Assembly: GCA_002633025.1 (NCBI GenBank)
Contig: NMRB01000199.1
Span: forward strand, 4,727-68,726
Source of the DNA: Notospermus geniculatus
Lineage: Eukaryota; Nemertea; Pilidiophora; Heteronemertea; Lineidae
Reading direction: 5' to 3'
Length of the DNA: 64,000 bases
The position numbers and the translations under genes were made by a program. Shown here in pieces: positions 54,526-64,000 of this stretch. The first letter of the stretch is position 1; each line of letters starts with the position of its first letter. The notes beneath the pieces are model-generated. The model did no database searches and was not told where the DNA came from. It saw only the letters and a list, made by a program, of their open reading frames with translations.

Positions 54526-54759
54526 GCATGGTGCATGATGCATGTGTATGTGTATGCCTGAGCCTACTTACTCTGCTGGCCGATATAAAGTCGTGAGGTG
54601 GCAAAGCCTATAGCAGTAGGCCAACATCGAATGGTAAATTTACCGATAGCGAACACCCTCCCGTTGGTGGGAAACATGGGGGGGGGGGGCAAATGGCCTT
54701 GGCGCGGGAGCACGACGCGTATTTTCGTTTGAAACGTGGATTTTTGGATATTCCACTTT

Positions 54760-55356
54760 ATGCGGGTGATTCACCGAATTTACGACGAGGACAATTAGTA
54801 TGCGGCTAGTTTACGACGGGTTGACGACAAATTTACGACGGTCAGTGGATCAACTTTGGTTCACGATTCGTTTGCGACTCGTTCGCGACTGATTTCTGTT
54901 TACGACTAGTTTGCAACGAGTTTTCGATGAGATTAAACGTGATTGGGAGGCCATAAACTCATCGTAAAGTGTGATCTGTTGCAGGCGATTTCGCCAATCC
55001 ACGTCCAGAGTGACATCAGGTGATTCTACACCGTCTGACATCATCTTTTGACGTCGGAACAGGACGGATTCCGTATTTTTTAATGTATTTTTTTCTGCTT
55101 CAGCCTCGTTCACAGTCATCGCGCACCTGGGCAACTCACAAGGTGGGATTGTCGTCTGCTTTGTAGAGAGAAGACCTCTCCAAATATCGCGGAGATCTCG
55201 CAGCGAGGCGACGAGAATCGGGCTGCATCAGTTTCAACGTCATGTCAATTTTCTAACGACTATTTCACGACGGGTTTGCGATTCGTTCACGACTGCCGTC
55301 GTAAACTGTCGCAAACTGATCGTTAACTCGTCATAAAGTCGTTGGAGCACCCGCAT
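54760..55356. mobile_element. ATGCGGGTG-ended element rich in CGAC repeats
   Basis: ATGCGGGTGATTCACCGAAT at the left is matched inverted at the right (GGAGCACCCGCAT). Motifs TTTACGACG, TTTGCGAC and TTCGCGAC recur near both ends in inverse orientation. The target may be TTA or TA. Copy A has the same right end near 33895; its left end is truncated near 33345. Confidence 0.75.
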
Positions 55357-55557
55357 TACGCGGCAGTAGCCTACAATATGGCAGTGTGTGATGACGTCAT
55401 CAGAACGCACGTGGTAAGGAGAATTCAAAGTTATGAAGCAGTCGGCAATAAAACCAATATCAAACTTAGCATTTTCCGACCCAAAGGAATAAGCCCATGA
55501 CACTCCTGCTATCAGTCTCGATGTTTTTAATCAACATCGACCAACATCCGACGCGAG

Positions 55558-55977
55558 GGGCAAAGTAGACTATAACAACACTCGCCTGGCCTTAGCTACA
55601 TTATACAATAAGAGAAGAATTGTCACTTAGTTACCTTTGGAATCCGCCTGTCCAGCGGTGTTCTATAAGCAATTCTGATGATAATGTGATTCGTTATTCT
55701 GTCTTGTCTGATGCACCGGTCAAAAGGCATCTTGAACTCCCCCCCCCCCCTCAACCATCGACGACTATTCGACGCCGAAACTTCAACCAATATTATCCGC
55801 CTCTTTGTGAATGAGTAAGTTGTGAATCACCGGGTAGCCGTACATTGAGAAAAACAATCATTTGTGCGTACGTAGCACATAGCATGCACATGGCACATGG
55901 CACAGTACAAAATTCAAATCAGATCAGCTAAAAACTGAACTTGCTTCCATCTACGTCTTGCGTAGAGTTCCCTTTTG
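55558..55977. other. No gene seen
   Basis: A ten-base-plus C-run is at 55740. A frame of 64 codons at 55620 has no family resemblance. Confidence 0.5.
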
Positions 55978-56532
55978 TCAAAGACGCCTACTGGCATGTA
56001 GGGCTTTGCCTTGAGAAGGAGTAAATGATTTGGTGTCATCCAAGTCATTTGGGTCATCGGAACTGTGGGTGATGGGTCTATCATTGATGATCGCTTCTAT
56101 TTCACAAACGAGTGTTCTCAACGATTCTTCACTCACGGCTTGTCCCTTCAGGATGATACGCAGTTTCCGCTTTACGGTTTGTGTCTGTCGTTCGAAGATG
56201 CCACCTTGATGAGGTGCACCAGGAGTATTAAACTCCCATGCTATGCCTTTGTCAGCAAGTGTCTGTTGAATCCTGGTATGATCAATTCCTTTGAATGCTA
56301 ATCTCAGCTCCCTTTCAGAGGACACAAAATTTGACCCGTTGTCAGATCTGAACTTCATGACTTGTCCCATACGAGCAATGAACCTTCGCAAAGCATTGAC
56401 ACATGAGTCAGTGTCCAAACTATCGGCCATTTCAATATGTATGGCACGTATAGTCAAACAGGTGAACAGCACACCATAGCGTTTTACAGCAGAGCGACCT
56501 CTTTTGACCTCAATAGGCCCAAAATAGTCCAC
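55978..56532 (-). pseudogene. BEL/Pao integrase core, 3'-truncated
   Basis: The frame starts in the first catalytic block (DYFGPI) at 56530 and includes TCLTIRAIHIE, the second aspartate in RSDNGSNF and the third-residue region GIFERQTQTVKR. It ends at 55978 before the C-terminal domain. The sequence upstream of DYFGPI is displaced by an insertion. Confidence 0.88.
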
Positions 56533-56533
56533 T

Positions 56534-57662
56534 CATTACCAACTTTCGCTACCATCGACACTGCGCAGGCGCGGCCATGGCCAGCGTATGTACAGTCAAT
56601 GTACAGGCGGCAAAGGAAAAACCCTTCCTGTGGTCACATAAGTAACGGAAATGAAATATTTCACCTGGATATGGTATCTTCAGTTGTCTATAAAGGCAGA
56701 CATATCAATTTTAAGCCAAAAGGAAATAGTTCATACGCTTCCTTTTTGCTGTTGAAAATGAGTAGTCCAGTGTTATTATGAAGCCATTAGAAATGTGAAG
56801 AATGCTGAAATACATGATTTTCTAATGCAATTTGACAAGAAGTATGAGGCGGAATTGATCAATTTCACCTGGCTTGTTAAACTAGAGGTGATGGTCAATA
56901 GAATCCTATAGAAAAGTATTCTTTTTCAAAACATCCATCCACTTCCATTTTTTTGGTTGAAATATGGTCCATTCAACCAAAGGGGCTGCTCACTTTCGCA
57001 ACCATTTTCCCAACTAATTTTTCATTATGTTGCAGTTGCTTGATTTTCATGATAACTTCAGGTATAATATTTTATAATGGAAACTACATAATCATGAAAG
57101 AAAAATGCGACATCAGCTTCATTAATTAGGAAAACAAAGAGCATTTGCAAAATGTCCGAAATCAGCATAAAAACAGCGAAATTATTCCGTAATGTTTGTT
57201 GTACTGGGAGAGTAATGGTATTATTTATCATTCATCGAAAAATCATTGCTAAACATATCGGTTTTGCTGAAATATTTGCATAAAATGTGTGATTTTCTTC
57301 ATTTCTGGACCCCTATTTAAGTGGGAGGAGAACAGAACAGCACATCTAGGCCTGTCAGATCTGAATGGAATGTTGTGGTGAAGATTATGATCGATATCAG
57401 TGATCAGTGGTGTGTTGGTGTTGCGTAAGGTCATAAAACGGAATACTTGAATTTGACGTCCCACTGATCACTTCGGCCTACCCACATGTCATGGTTGATT
57501 ATGCACGTTGTAACTGATATTGGTCATAATCTTTACGACAGCATTCCATTCAAATCTGACAGGCCTAGGAATGATTAAGGTTTCCGTGGGGGCAGCAATC
57601 TTGAATGCGAGCACCCCTAGCCGCGGCCAGCCGAACTAAAACGACAGCGAAAGTTGGCAATG
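56534..57662. mobile_element. 1.1-kb insertion in BEL integrase
   Basis: The ends are CATTACCAACTTTCGCT and the inverse of CATTGCCAACTTTCGCT. Discounting the insert, the integrase frame on both sides is in register with no bases duplicated, so I see no target-site duplication. Inside, 57348-57403 and 57510-57569 form an inverted pair around ATATCAGT motifs. No transposase is encoded. Confidence 0.8.
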
Positions 57663-58752
57663 CCTGTACAACTGAAGGGAGGTTCATCTGGTGTCAATCT
57701 ATCCAACGGAAGATCAGACATTTTCTGACCCATCAATTTTGATCTGTGTCTGCGACAAGTGATGCACTCAGATATGACTCTCCTCGCTTGTGAATTAGCA
57801 TTGGTAATCCAGAATCTTTTACGCAACTGTGCGATCATGTGATTTATGCCGCTATGAACCAAATTCCTATGAACTTGTATCAGGATCACAATCTAGAAAT
57901 ATGACTGTTTTTTTGGTACGATGGCTGAATGTTTCAAGTTCTCTGGCATCGCTGACTTGTTTAAACGTCCTTCGACTTTCAGAAGGCCATCTTTTAGCAT
58001 GGGGTCAAGATGATACAGTGAGCTTGACATTTTCACACTGGTGCCCGACTTCAAACATTCGATTTCTTCATTGAAAGTCTGTTTCTGCACAAAGACTAGA
58101 ATTGCCCTTTCTGAACGGTTCAAGTCATCCACTGTCACTGAGCTGAGTCTACCTTGAGATACAGGCATATTCTCCTTTCGCAGTTGGCCGCGTCGAAGAA
58201 GTTCATCACGGACCTTCAGAATGTATGCAACCGCCCTTTTCAACTTACCGGTATCCCATGTAGAATAATGACTCAAAAGCTTGTTGACAACATCACTTCC
58301 GTCATGTGCATCCTTGGGTTCAACTGTAGGCTATTCGTCACTACTGCTGCACTCTTGATTTCCAGATCATCATTGTTTGCTGCTAACAGATTTGCAATCA
58401 CTCCCGGGTAGGTGGGCCAGTCTGTCAATGGTTTCCTCAAGAACTCAGGGCCAGTCATCCAAGTATTACAATTCATAAGGTCAGAAGCCCACAGGCCTCT
58501 AGAAACCTGGTCAGCTGGATTTATCTTGGTGTCTATGTAACACCATTGTGATGGTTCTGGTCCATCATGTATGATCTGAAGCCGATTTGCTACGAAGGTC
58601 TTAAATCTGGTCGTTTTGTTCTGAATATATTTCAATACAGCAGTACTGTCGGTGAAGAAGACTGAGCATCTTATCAACACGTATTGCCACAGCAGCAGCA
58701 GTCAACTCCATCCTAAGAATTGAGATATGTTTCAGTGGTGCTACACGTGATT
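57617..58752 (-). pseudogene. BEL/Pao RNase H to integrase zinc region, broken
   Basis: Several frames carry the rest of pol: an RNase H block with FFTDSTAVLKYIQ (58660), the connection region near 58276-57893 (DGLLKVEGRLN) and the HHCC zinc-binding region with HRNLVHSGINHM and CITCRRHRS (57860-57740). An in-frame stop at 58751-58753, frameshifts near 58660 and 58275, and a stop at 57893 disable it. Confidence 0.85.
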
Positions 58753-58753
58753 A

Positions 58754-59850
58754 ACTCAACACAAGGCAACAATGGATTCTACCATCCTCATTCAACAGCC
58801 TAATGTAGGACACCACACCGTAACCATCTTCACTACTGTCACTAAAATGAATCAACCGTGAACTCACAACTTGGTTGAAGTCCTTCGGTTTCACACATCT
58901 TTCTGTTTGGAAGTTGGAGACTTGGGGTAGATCTGCTAACCACTTCTGCCATTTGCACAAATGCTCCTGAGGGATATCCTCATCCCAACGGATCTTAAGA
59001 CGGCATAAATCGTGGAGGATCAATTTTGCCTTGAAGATGGAAGGAGAAAGGAACCCAATGGGGTCGTACACTGAACTAGTCACTGATAAGATACCTCGAC
59101 GAGTAGGAGGTTTTTCCTTGTCTACTGCTGTGAATCCAAATGTGTCAGACTGAGGATCCCAAAGCACTCCTAGCGCCCCCTCCATAGGTACGGTATCACT
59201 CTGTAAGTCGATATTTTTCACATCTTTGGTTCGCTCATCCTCTGGAATGGATTCAGTGACTGCTCGGCTGTTGCTGGTTAACTTCGTTAGTCTAAACCCA
59301 CCTTTGCTGCAGAGGTTCACTACATCTGCCACCAGTGGTATGGCGGTATCCTCTGACGGTTGGTTCTTGAGACAGTCGTCAACGTACATATGCTTCAACA
59401 GTGTGTCAGTTACCTCTTGGTCGTACATATGCTGGTTGTCCTTGGCAGTTTGTCTCAAGGCAAAATTGGCACAACTGGGAGATGAGGAGACACCAAACAA
59501 ATGCACCAACATTTGATACTCAACAAGAGGGCCAGAGGTGTTCCCATCTTCCCTCCAAAGAAACCTCAGAAAACTAGCATCCTCTTGGGGTACACGCACT
59601 TGGTAAAACATGAACTCTATATCTCCAGTAAAAGCGATTTTGTCTTGTCTAAACCTCAAGAGCGTACCAAGGAGTGTATTCGTCAGGTTTGGTCCTTGTA
59701 GTAGTTGATCATTTAGGGAAGTCCCACCATATTTGGCCCCACAATCAAACACGACTCGCAATTTGTTTTTCCTTGGGTGGTAAACACCGTGGTGGGGTAA
59801 GTACCAGACTCTACCATTTGACACATTCAGCTGCTCATCTGGGGCCTTAT
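58754..59850 (-). CDS. BEL/Pao reverse transcriptase domain
   Basis: The frame holds the RT core: NKLRVVFDC near 59755, the first aspartate region [13 protein letters not shown], the substrate block LFGVSSSP and the catalytic YVDD at about 59376-59390. The expected Pro-Phe-Gly-type block reads HLFG here. The frame runs on into early RNase H (IHFSDSS). Its 5' end (59850-59917) is supplied by an inserted MITE, so it has no native start in this frame. Confidence 0.9.
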
Positions 59851-59958
59851 TCATCAAGCCGTCGTAAGTATAGCCATTTACGGACGCGTAACAAGTTCTT
59901 AAGTAATACGTACGCATTTTCTTACGTGGTATTCACGAAGATTTCGTAAGTTACATGT
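59838..59958. mobile_element. MITE between protease and RT blocks
   Basis: GGCCTTATTCATCAAGCC at the left is matched by GGTTGGTGAATAAGCC at the right, with CTTAAG and TACGTA symmetry in between. It has no coding function and separates the RT frame from the protease copy. Confidence 0.65.
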
Positions 59959-60099
59959 AAGAGGGGTTGGTGAATAAGCCTAGGCTACTTCGTAACTACT
60001 CTAAATTCCCACTTACCTGTCCCATTCCTGAACTCACAAAAAATGACTAAGTCCGAATTTGAAGATAATAGGGTGGGGGTATGGTGAGAAACAATAANT

Positions 60100-60640
60100 C
60101 ACAGGACCGTTGATCGACCAACCAAGAAGCGTCCTTATTGCATACGGTCCATTGTTCTGACTTGGGATGATCTCGTAGGGTTCCAACACCTTGGGAGCAT
60201 TACAACCAATCAGCAGGTCAACTTCAGAGTCGATGACTGGGATATTCACGTTACTGAGATAAGGCCAATGATCAAGGTCCTCCTGTGTAGGAATCTCTTT
60301 TCTGGTTATTGGTAGCCTTGCCTGGGTGAACAGCTCAGGAAGCTCTGTGAAATTATCACCATTCAAACTACCCAACTCAACACCTTTCAAGACGTAGGTA
60401 CTGGATGATTTGGACTCATCTGACATTGTTGACAGGCTAATTTTAACCCTGTTTCCTCTAATATTTAGCACATGCATCAATTTCTCTGTACAAAACGAAG
60501 CAGTGCTTCCTGTATCGAGGAAGGCATACGTATTGACCTGTTTGTCACTATCTATGGCTTTCACGGTCACTGGTATGATGGACATGGCACACCTTGAACT
60601 GCACCCAGAAATGAAGCCATTTTTTACTTCCGGCACATCT
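60100..60640 (-). repeat. Duplicate of BEL protease segment
   Basis: This stretch is about 99 percent identical to 61025-61565 (about six differences counted by eye) and carries the protease motif FLDTGSTASFC. It ends precisely beside the unknown base 60098. Very high identity plus the N point to two alleles joined in assembly rather than a biological duplication. Confidence 0.85.
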
Positions 60641-60644
60641 GGGG

Positions 60645-60910
60645 CCATATGCATAAAACTACTTAAGTATGAAAATCCCAAGGGATTCCCTCAAAAGACC
60701 ACTAAAGTGGAAATCTTAACTTAAGGGAGATGCAGAAAGCTACTTTGGAATAGTGAAAGCCTCAAAATCACCCTTAACTCTAAGTGTGGTCACAGTTCCC
60801 TTAACTGACTCCTTAACTTCACAGTTGTGGCAGGCACAGGTTGGAATATGCTATCCATGCCGTTTTTTAATGCATGCTAGCCAAATAGGCCGGGGAAATT
60901 ATGTGCTAGG
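60645..60910. other. Spacer with CTTAAG motifs
   Basis: This sequence between the protease duplicate and the end of the gag-protease frame is not BEL coding. It begins GGGGCCATATGCATAAAACT, which resembles the start of the MITE at 59838, and may be another such element with one end lost. Confidence 0.45.
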
Positions 60911-63082
60911 CTAGGGTGGCATAACATTGAACTGTGCCAAGGATTTTGATTTGACAGACATGTATCCTCTTTCTGTCCTACCAATTTGGTAACCACTTTT
61001 TTTGTTTTCCACCGTTAATAGCCATTTTATCACAGGACCGTTGATCGACCAACCAAGAAGCGTCCTTATTGCATACGGTCCATTGTTCTGACTTGGGATG
61101 ATCTCGTAGGGTTCCAACACCCTGGGAGCGTTACAACCAATCAGCAGGTCAACTTCAGAGTCGATGACTGGGATATTCACATTACTGAGATAAGGCCAAT
61201 GATCAAGGTCCTCCTGTGTAGGAATCTCTTTTCTGGTTATTGGTAGCCTTGCCTGGGTGAACAGCTCAGGAAGCTCTGTGAAATTATCACCATTCAAACT
61301 ACCCAACTCAACACCTTTCAAGACGTAGGTACTGGATGATTTAGACTCATCTGACATTGTTGACAGGCTAATTTTAACCCTGTTTCCTCTAATATTTAGC
61401 ATATGCATCAATTTCTCTGTACAAAATGAAGCAGTGCTTCCTGTATCGAGGAAGGCATACGTATTGACCTGTTTGTCACTATCTATGGCTTTCACGGTCA
61501 CTGGTATGATGGACATGGCACACCTTGAACTGCACCCAGAAATGAAGCCATTTTTTACTTCCGGCACATCTGGTGCTGGCTGGTCGGAAGGTTTCTGGTT
61601 TCTATGCAAGACAGTAGGATGAAATTCTGAACAAATGGTACAAGTTAACCGATTAGAGCAATCTTTACTAAAATGACCATCGTCAGACAAACATCCGAAA
61701 CACAAACCTTGTGATCTGAGAAACTGAATTTTGTCAGCGTTTTGTGTGTAACGCAAACGCCTACATACTTCAAGAGCGTGATTACCCTTACAGAACAGAC
61801 AGTGCTGAACATCTGCAGAAACACCAGAGATTGTACCCGTAGCACTTGAACCAGGAGCAGACACCGTGCTTGATGCAACGATGCGCTTTGTGTTTACAGA
61901 TTTTTCCCTAGATCTCGGTTTAGCATGACTACTGTCCTTGACAACAATTTCTCCAAATACAGGCTCATTGAGAATCCGTGACTGTCTATCAACAAATGAC
62001 ACAAAGTCCTCGAACTTCACACGCTGAGTCCTCTTCTCGGTTATTGTAAAGGCATGTGCTCTCCATTTGTCCCGCAATTTGTATGGTAGTTTTGAGACAA
62101 GTTCTTTCAGGTTTTTGGGATGATCAAGTTCCTTCAAGTAGTCTATGTCTTTCATGGTGTTCAAGCATCCGAGCAAGAACAGAGAGAACTTTTTCAAGCC
62201 CGCTGAGTCTTCCGCCTCGATGTTGGGCCATTTCATGGCCTTATCAACGAATGAAGTGGAGATTTTGTACTCATCTCCGAAGTTTTCCTTTAGCAACTCT
62301 AAAGCCCTCTTGTAACCAGACTCAGCATCCATGTGAAGACAGCTTCTAACAAGCTCCCTGGGCTCACCGCTAGTATACTGTTCCAAGTAGTAGATACAAT
62401 CCCTGAAATTGTCAGTTTTTTCTACCACACCATGTTCAAATGCACGGGTAAACAGCTTATATTCTAAGGGATCACCACTGAAAATTGGAATTTCCCGAGT
62501 AGGCAATGTGCTTTTCAAGTTTTGTTTCACCAGTGATTCAGTGATTTCATTTTGTTTCCTGATAATTTCTTGGAATGCTAAGAAAGCTGCAGATGCTTGT
62601 GACGTATTATCTTCAGATTCATTATCGTAGGTTAAAACTTCCGGTTCAACAGGTTTCCCTGGAATTGAATCACTGACACGGCGGGTTCGGGTTTCAGGGG
62701 TAGCCTCATATTTACCATACAGATTGACCTTAGATTTGGCGAAGTCGATCTGCTCCATGAGGTCAATTTCTTCTCGACGTTGTTTCAACTCGAGTTCCTG
62801 TTTAGCAACAGCCTGTCTGCGCTTTTGGGCTGTGGCTTTGACTTCTAATTCTGCCAGTCTGAGTTCCTCTTTCAACTTTGAGTCTGACACAACCGACTGG
62901 GAAAGTGATTCACATTCGTCGTCATCTGCTCGTATATTCACACAAAACACAGATCCGTCGTTCTGCTCTGCCAACCAGGAACGAACATTACGCCTAGAGC
63001 GTTCACTGTATGAGGCCTTTATTTCCTCAAGATGAGCGTCAATGGCTTCAGGCAAAACCCGACTAAGCCCAGTTTTCGACAT
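60911..63082 (-). CDS. BEL/Pao Gag-protease
   Basis: The start is ATG 63082 (MSKTGLSRVLPEA). An N-terminal charged coiled coil is followed by a DUF1759-type gag region (about 62510-62040, IPIFSGDPLEYK), zinc knuckles (about 61795-61640: CLFCKGNHALEVC, CFGCLSDDGHFSKDC, CTICSEFHPTVLH) and a DUF1758-type aspartic protease with AFLDTGS near 61455. The frame is intact for 723 codons and then runs into unrelated sequence near 60990. It is the best-preserved part of this element. Confidence 0.92.
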   Translation of the reverse strand: MSKTGLSRVLPEAIDAHLEEIKASYSERSRRNVRSWLAEQNDGSVFCVNIRADDDECESLSQSVVSDSKLKEELRLAELEVKATAQKRRQAVAKQELELKQRREEIDLMEQIDFAKSKVNLYGKYEATPETRTRRVSDSIPGKPVEPEVLTYDNESEDNTSQASAAFLAFQEIIRKQNEITESLVKQNLKSTLPTREIPIFSGDPLEYKLFTRAFEHGVVEKTDNFRDCIYYLEQYTSGEPRELVRSCLHMDAESGYKRALELLKENFGDEYKISTSFVDKAMKWPNIEAEDSAGLKKFSLFLLGCLNTMKDIDYLKELDHPKNLKELVSKLPYKLRDKWRAHAFTITEKRTQRVKFEDFVSFVDRQSRILNEPVFGEIVVKDSSHAKPRSREKSVNTKRIVASSTVSAPGSSATGTISGVSADVQHCLFCKGNHALEVCRRLRYTQNADKIQFLRSQGLCFGCLSDDGHFSKDCSNRLTCTICSEFHPTVLHRNQKPSDQPAPDVPEVKNGFISGCSSRCAMSIIPVTVKAIDSDKQVNTYAFLDTGSTASFCTEKLMHMLNIRGNRVKISLSTMSDESKSSSTYVLKGVELGSLNGDNFTELPELFTQARLPITRKEIPTQEDLDHWPYLSNVNIPVIDSEVDLLIGCNAPRVLEPYEIIPSQNNGPYAIRTLLGWSINGPVIKWLLTVENKKSGYQIGRTERGYMSVKSKSLAQFNVMPP

Positions 63083-63918
63083 CGTGTGACGAATATCCAA
63101 GAAACCCGACGAATATCGAGACAGTTGCAATCAATTAACGACGACGGACAGCTGATTGATGAGACGAAGATCGAAGGACGAAACACTCATCGTCGGGATG
63201 ACTGATTTTCTTAGCCAACTTGTCCAAATTTTTGCTTAAACGATGTGGGAGCCGGGGGGAGGTGCCAAACTACCAGTATAAAGCAACGACACGTAGTTAC
63301 TGGAATAACAGTTTACTGAAAACAAAAAAAATAAAACAGTGTAAATTCAAAGGATACAAAAAGGTAAACGCAAACAAATGTACGTAAGGAAAATGATAAA
63401 TACATTTAGACACCAAGCAAGTCCCAAGGCAACACAAAAGACAGAATAGGCCCCTATGGTGAACTAAGGACATGTATGCAGTGTACATGTACATATGTAT
63501 GTGAAGGCAAATTTAAGCCTAAGTGGAAAAATGAGGGTAACAAAATTACAACTCAAAACAAACACTTACAGCAAAAATTGCTCCCCATAATTCCAAGAAG
63601 GCTCCACAGCAGTCAATCCAAGCATACAACACATTTTCATGATGGCACAAGATCAGCAAAGTTGTAAACAAGAACAGAACACACAAACAGGCCCATAAAC
63701 CATAGGGCCTAAAACCTTCATAAAAGAAGCATGTGACCATGAGGCACACCCAACAAGATCACCTGATCAACTTGATCACATGACCAAAGAAACCTTAGGC
63801 TCCAAATTTGAAACACAATAACTCAGTTACCAAACACACAGAAAGGGGCGTTAACATTGTCCGATGACAAATAAATGTACATGGCAATAATAGAAACCAA
63901 ACGACAGAGATTGCAGAC
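63083..63918. other. 5' flank of BEL element, LTR not identified
   Basis: A leader of about 150 bases precedes gag on the minus strand. A TGGCACC sequence near 63270 could be a primer-binding site, but without a second LTR I cannot delimit the 5' LTR. No gene is seen. Confidence 0.5.
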
Positions 63919-64000
63919 AGGGGCGTAGCCAGCGGCGGACAGGGGGACGTGGCAAATGCCCCCTCCCCCCGAGCACAAAGGGCCATCAAATGTTTGCTCT
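63919..64000 (+). mobile_element. Terminus of hAT-like element, cut by window end
   Basis: ACAGGGGCGTAGCCAGCGG followed by a G-rich stretch and CCCCCTCCCCCC resembles the common CAGGGGCGTAGCCAG ends of animal hAT elements. The other end lies outside the window. Confidence 0.55.

Larger units (their letters stand above)
53490..55557 (+). repeat. Segmental duplication, copy B
   Basis: This is the counterpart of 31950-34087. It contains two elements, 53640-54525 and 54760-55356. Only the first is absent from copy A. Beyond 55557 the copies differ completely. Confidence 0.85.
55978..63082 (-). mobile_element. Second BEL/Pao element, heavily damaged
   Basis: Gag, protease, RT, RNase H and integrase blocks occur in BEL/Pao order on the minus strand, broken by stops, frameshifts, an inserted MITE, a 1.1-kb insertion and a duplicated protease segment. 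The 3' end stops inside integrase near 55978 with no DUF5641-like tail and no LTR. It is a different lineage from the element at 430-7139: little direct sequence similarity is visible outside motifs. Confidence 0.9.

Overview
This window is nuclear genomic DNA of an animal, most likely a marine invertebrate in the mollusc / lancelet / hemichordate range. I infer this from spliced coding fragments, BEL/Pao and Penelope-like retroelements, a Polinton-like virus-derived element, a DUF6589-type gene, a tRNA-derived SINE and many fold-back DNA transposons. The lineage cannot be fixed by eye. There is little host coding sequence; most of the 64 kb is transposable elements inserted in one another. 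Unresolved bases (9562, 27845-28054, 47021-47024, 49393, 60098) mark doubtful assembly joins.

0-12 kb: a structurally complete BEL/Pao LTR retrotransposon (430-7139) with two identical 237-bp LTRs and a 5-bp target duplication, but two frameshifts in pol. It is followed by two minus-strand paralogous exons of an unrecognised family (7433-8425 and 10719-11810) that flank a truncated Penelope-like reverse transcriptase and a SINE.

12-19.5 kb: non-autonomous DNA transposons. They include a TTAA-targeted element split by a second element, a 2.9-kb element with GTCTC/GAGAC arrays near both ends and AGGTCA-rich minisatellites inside, and a 1.8-kb element with repeated AACAGATCTGTTA palindromes that carries another insertion.

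19.5-29 kb: a RecQ-like helicase gene (plus strand) and a DUF6589 gene (minus strand) lie tail to tail, and the junction between their 3' ends has been tandemly duplicated. Upstream of the DUF6589 exon is a large imperfect inverted repeat (about 23.9-28.7 kb) whose left arm contains a truncated LINE that itself contains a MITE.

31.9-34.1 kb and 53.5-55.6 kb are diverged copies of one segment. 34.2-41.9 kb is a decayed virion-structure module of a Polinton-like element on the minus strand: capsid-like protein, membrane protein and a conserved structural protein, with frameshifts and two DNA-transposon insertions. I see no polymerase, integrase or packaging ATPase gene in it.

42-56 kb: more fold-back elements and MITEs around what may be one dispersed multi-exon gene ending in a tyrosine-recombinase exon (44873-45091, 46924-47092, 51695-52068). 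56-63 kb: a second, heavily damaged BEL/Pao element on the minus strand, with a probably artefactual duplication of its protease segment and a 1.1-kb insertion in the integrase. The window ends in the terminus of a hAT-like element.
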